DNA from: Tannerella sp. | Lineage (GTDB): Bacteria > Bacteroidota > Bacteroidia > Bacteroidales > Tannerellaceae | Direction of reading: 5' to 3' | NCBI GenBank assembly: GCA_031289445.1 | Contig: JAITPL010000040.1 | Coordinates: 1-8,322, forward strand | DNA length: 8,322 nt | In this document: one piece after another, positions 6,777-8,322 of the stretch | How the letters are laid out: each line of letters opens with the position of its first letter | How positions within the stretch are numbered: position 1 is the first letter of the stretch | Position numbers and translations under genes: made by a program | Notes under the pieces: model-generated | Database searches by the model: none | Seen by the model: only the letters and a program-made list of their open reading frames with translations | What the model was told of the DNA's origin: nothing

Positions 6777-8132
6777 GTGGAAATTAAACAATATATAGAA
6801 GAGAATAAAGTCCGTTTTGTAGAGGAATGGTTTGAGTTGCTGCGTATTCCGTCGGTTAGTTCGCAGAGCGTGCACAAGCCGGATATGATAAGATGCGCGG
6901 AGAAGTGGAAGGCGCTGTTGTTGGCTTCGGGCGCTACACGCGCAGAGGTGATGCCTACTGCCGGCAACCCTGTCGTTTATGCCGAGAGGATAGTATCCGA
7001 CACTGCGCCTACAGCGCTCATTTACGGTCATTACGACGTTATGCCGCCCGAGCCGCTTGAGCTTTGGAAGAGCGCACCCTTCGAGCCGGTCGTCCGCGAC
7101 GGTCGCGTCTATGCACGTGGCGCAGACGATGACAAGGGGCAGGCATTAATACAGTTAAAAGGCTTCGAGACGGCTATCCAAGCGGATGTTCTTGCATGTA
7201 ACGTCAAGTTTATTCTCGAAGGAGAGGAAGAAATAGGCTCGCTCAGTCTTGAAGCATTCTGTGAAGCCAACAAGTCGCTTCTTCGCGCCGACGTTATTTT
7301 GGTTTCCGACACAAGCATGGTAAGCGAAGAGACCATATCGCTCACTACCGGTCTGCGCGGTCTGTCGTACTGGGAGATTGAAGTCGTCGGCCCTAACCGC
7401 GACCTGCATTCGGGTCATTTTGGCGGCGCTGTAGCCAATCCTGTCAATGTGCTGTGCAAGATGATTGCCGACATGACCGACGCCGACGGACGTATCACAA
7501 TACCGCATTTCTACGACGACGTAGAAGAACTTTCGGCGGAAGAGAAGGCGATGATAGCGCAAGTGCCATTCGATGAAGCGAAATATATGAAGGCTCTCGA
7601 CGTTGATGAATTGTTCGGCGAGAAGGGCTATTCGACGCTTGAAAGAAACAGCTGCCGCCCTTCGTTCGACGTTTGCGGTATCTGGGGCGGCTACACCGGC
7701 GAAGGCGCCAAGACCGTCCTTCCCTCGAAAGCCTGCGCCAAACTGTCGTGTCGCCTCGTTCCTCATCAGGATGCAAATATTATTTCGCAGATGATGATTG
7801 ACTATCTCAACAGCGTAGCGCCCAAGTATGTAAAGATAAAAGTTACGCATCATCACGGCGGTCAGGCCTACGTCTGTCCTATCGACTTGCCTGCTTACCG
7901 CGCGGCCGAGAAAGGTTTTACCCTTGCTTTCGGTCAGCGTCCGCTGGCTGTACGCCGCGGCGGCAGCATTCCTGTTATTCCTACTTTTGAAAATATACTT
8001 GGAGTAAAAAGTATCCTTATGGGTTTCGGAAACGAGAGCAACGCCATACATTCGCCTAACGAGAGTTTCGGTCTCGACCGCTTCTATAAAGGGATTGAAG
8101 CGGTAGCCGAATTTTATAAAGAGTTTAAATAA
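6777..8132 (+). CDS. M20 family metallo-dipeptidase (CNDP-like)
   Basis: This 451-residue protein belongs to the two-metal M20 peptidases close to the carnosine-dipeptidase group, which cleave dipeptides in the cytosol. The motif YGHYDVMPP gives H85 (metal) and D87 (catalytic). RGADDDKGQ gives bridging D118. LEGEEEIGS gives catalytic E151 and metal-binding E152. SDTS gives D178, DLHSGHFGG gives H211 in the lid domain, and NAIHSPNE gives the last metal ligand H425. All expected ligands are present. There is no signal peptide. The start is GTG 6777, only 6 bp after the stop of the DPP5-like gene, so the two are almost certainly co-transcribed. The start gives the family's usual short helix before the first motif. 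The context suggests hydrolysis of dipeptides produced by the upstream enzyme. Family-level annotation alone would also allow acetylornithine deacetylase-type names, but the WKSAPFEP and GADDDKG context favours a dipeptidase. Confidence 0.92.
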   Translation: MEIKQYIEENKVRFVEEWFELLRIPSVSSQSVHKPDMIRCAEKWKALLLASGATRAEVMPTAGNPVVYAERIVSDTAPTALIYGHYDVMPPEPLELWKSAPFEPVVRDGRVYARGADDDKGQALIQLKGFETAIQADVLACNVKFILEGEEEIGSLSLEAFCEANKSLLRADVILVSDTSMVSEETISLTTGLRGLSYWEIEVVGPNRDLHSGHFGGAVANPVNVLCKMIADMTDADGRITIPHFYDDVEELSAEEKAMIAQVPFDEAKYMKALDVDELFGEKGYSTLERNSCRPSFDVCGIWGGYTGEGAKTVLPSKACAKLSCRLVPHQDANIISQMMIDYLNSVAPKYVKIKVTHHHGGQAYVCPIDLPAYRAAEKGFTLAFGQRPLAVRRGGSIPVIPTFENILGVKSILMGFGNESNAIHSPNESFGLDRFYKGIEAVAEFYKEFK

Positions 8133-8134
8133 GG

Positions 8135-8209
8135 ATGAAAAAAAAATCGTCAAAAACAATAATATTTCGTCGTATTGCGATTTTTTTTGTAATTATTTTT
8201 TGTATATAA
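8135..8209 (+). CDS. Possible 24-residue hydrophobic small peptide
   Basis: ATG 8135 lies two bases after the stop of the M20 gene (TAAGGATG) and opens a 24-codon frame to TAA at 8207-8209. The product begins MKKKSSK and continues IIFRRIAIFFVIIFCI: a basic start and one hydrophobic segment, as in small membrane peptides. A- and T-rich DNA produces Lys, Phe and Ile codons by chance, and the frame coincides with an A-tract/T-tract inverted repeat, so this may not be a gene. Confidence 0.15.
   Translation: MKKKSSKTIIFRRIAIFFVIIFCI
8139..8188 (+). terminator. A-tract/T-tract inverted repeat after the M20 gene, possible terminator
   Basis: AAAAAAAATCG (8139-8149) and CGATTTTTTTT (8178-8188) are perfect 11-base inverted arms, placed 6 bases after the end of the M20 gene and finishing in a run of eight T. 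The 28-base loop and the nearly all-AT stem are poor for an intrinsic terminator, but the position fits the end of a rightward transcript. Confidence 0.3.
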
Positions 8210-8228
8210 AATTTTTTTTGTAATTTCG
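8199..8228 (+). promoter_or_regulatory. Predicted promoter of the gene starting at 8261
   Basis: TTTG (8199-8202) is followed after 18 bases by TAATTTCG (8221-8228), one mismatch from the Bacteroidota -7 consensus TAnnTTTG. Transcription would start near 8234, leaving a leader of about 27 bases before ATG 8261. The rest of the 128-base gap (8133-8260) is AT-rich and holds only this, the inverted repeat and the doubtful small frame. Confidence 0.4.
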
Positions 8229-8260
8229 CGCTTTCATTAAACAATATAATTAACAAACAA

Positions 8261-8322
8261 ATGAGAAAAGAAGATTTAATTATTTTAGAGCAATTAAGCT
8301 CTGAAGCACAGGGACAGATTGA
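8261..8322 (+). CDS. Start of an unidentified protein (cut by window edge)
   Basis: ATG 8261 opens a frame of 20 complete codons to the window edge, beginning MRKEDLIILEQL and continuing SSEAQGQI. It is polar and helical in character, with no signal peptide. Too little is visible to name a family. The purine- and A-rich leader AACAAACAA before the ATG and the promoter-like elements upstream support a genuine start, and codon use looks normal for the neighbourhood. It appears to be a separate transcription unit from the M20 gene. Confidence 0.6.
   Translation, partial: MRKEDLIILEQLSSEAQGQI

Noticed and set aside
7155..8159. 334-codon minus-strand open frame opposite the M20 gene
   Set aside because: It is a shadow of the M20 gene, which carries every expected metal ligand on the plus strand. 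The antisense product has no family features.
1..8322. CRISPR arrays, tRNA or rRNA genes, insertion sequences, toxin-antitoxin or phage-defence genes
   Set aside because: I saw no regularly spaced repeats, cloverleaf-like sequences, transposase motifs or terminal repeats. The genes present are metabolic and housekeeping families.

Overview
The window comes from a bacterium of the Bacteroidota, most likely order Bacteroidales. Three things support this. The acpP-fabF-rnc cluster lies divergent to purN. The intergenic regions carry TTTG / TAnnTTTG-type promoter elements and essentially no Shine-Dalgarno sequences. The proteins read like Bacteroidales families: a Porphyromonas-type DPP5 with a lipobox, and an RNase III with the GN-A-x-E-A variant of its second metal-binding motif.

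Layout. The left half is transcribed leftward. From a promoter near 4000 it runs acpP (acyl carrier protein), fabF (3-oxoacyl-ACP synthase II), rnc (ribonuclease III), and then, 20 bp after rnc, a secreted right-handed beta-helix protein that I recognise as a GH120-type beta-xylosidase. That gene is cut by the left edge with 536 residues visible. The right half is transcribed rightward: purN (GAR formyltransferase), an S9C dipeptidyl-peptidase 5-like lipoprotein gene interrupted by one in-frame TAA, and an M20 metallo-dipeptidase only 6 bp further on. After a 128-bp AT-rich gap a new gene begins, with only 20 residues visible.

How the genes fit together. acpP and fabF supply the carrier and an elongating enzyme of type II fatty-acid synthesis, and rnc rides in the same transcript with stop and start codons directly abutting. 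The GH120 gene would add hemicellulose-oligosaccharide hydrolysis. DPP5 (cell envelope) and the M20 dipeptidase (no signal peptide, so cytosolic) form a plausible two-step peptide-use route: dipeptides released outside, then split to amino acids inside.

The most notable points are the single nonsense codon in an otherwise intact DPP5 gene, a dyad-symmetric divergent promoter between acpP and purN with repeated TGTGCA elements, the glycosidase gene attached to a housekeeping operon, and the Asp-to-Asn change at a metal-binding site of RNase III. I see no CRISPR array, tRNA, rRNA, insertion sequence or defence system. The region is mostly core genome, and I do not claim a novel system.
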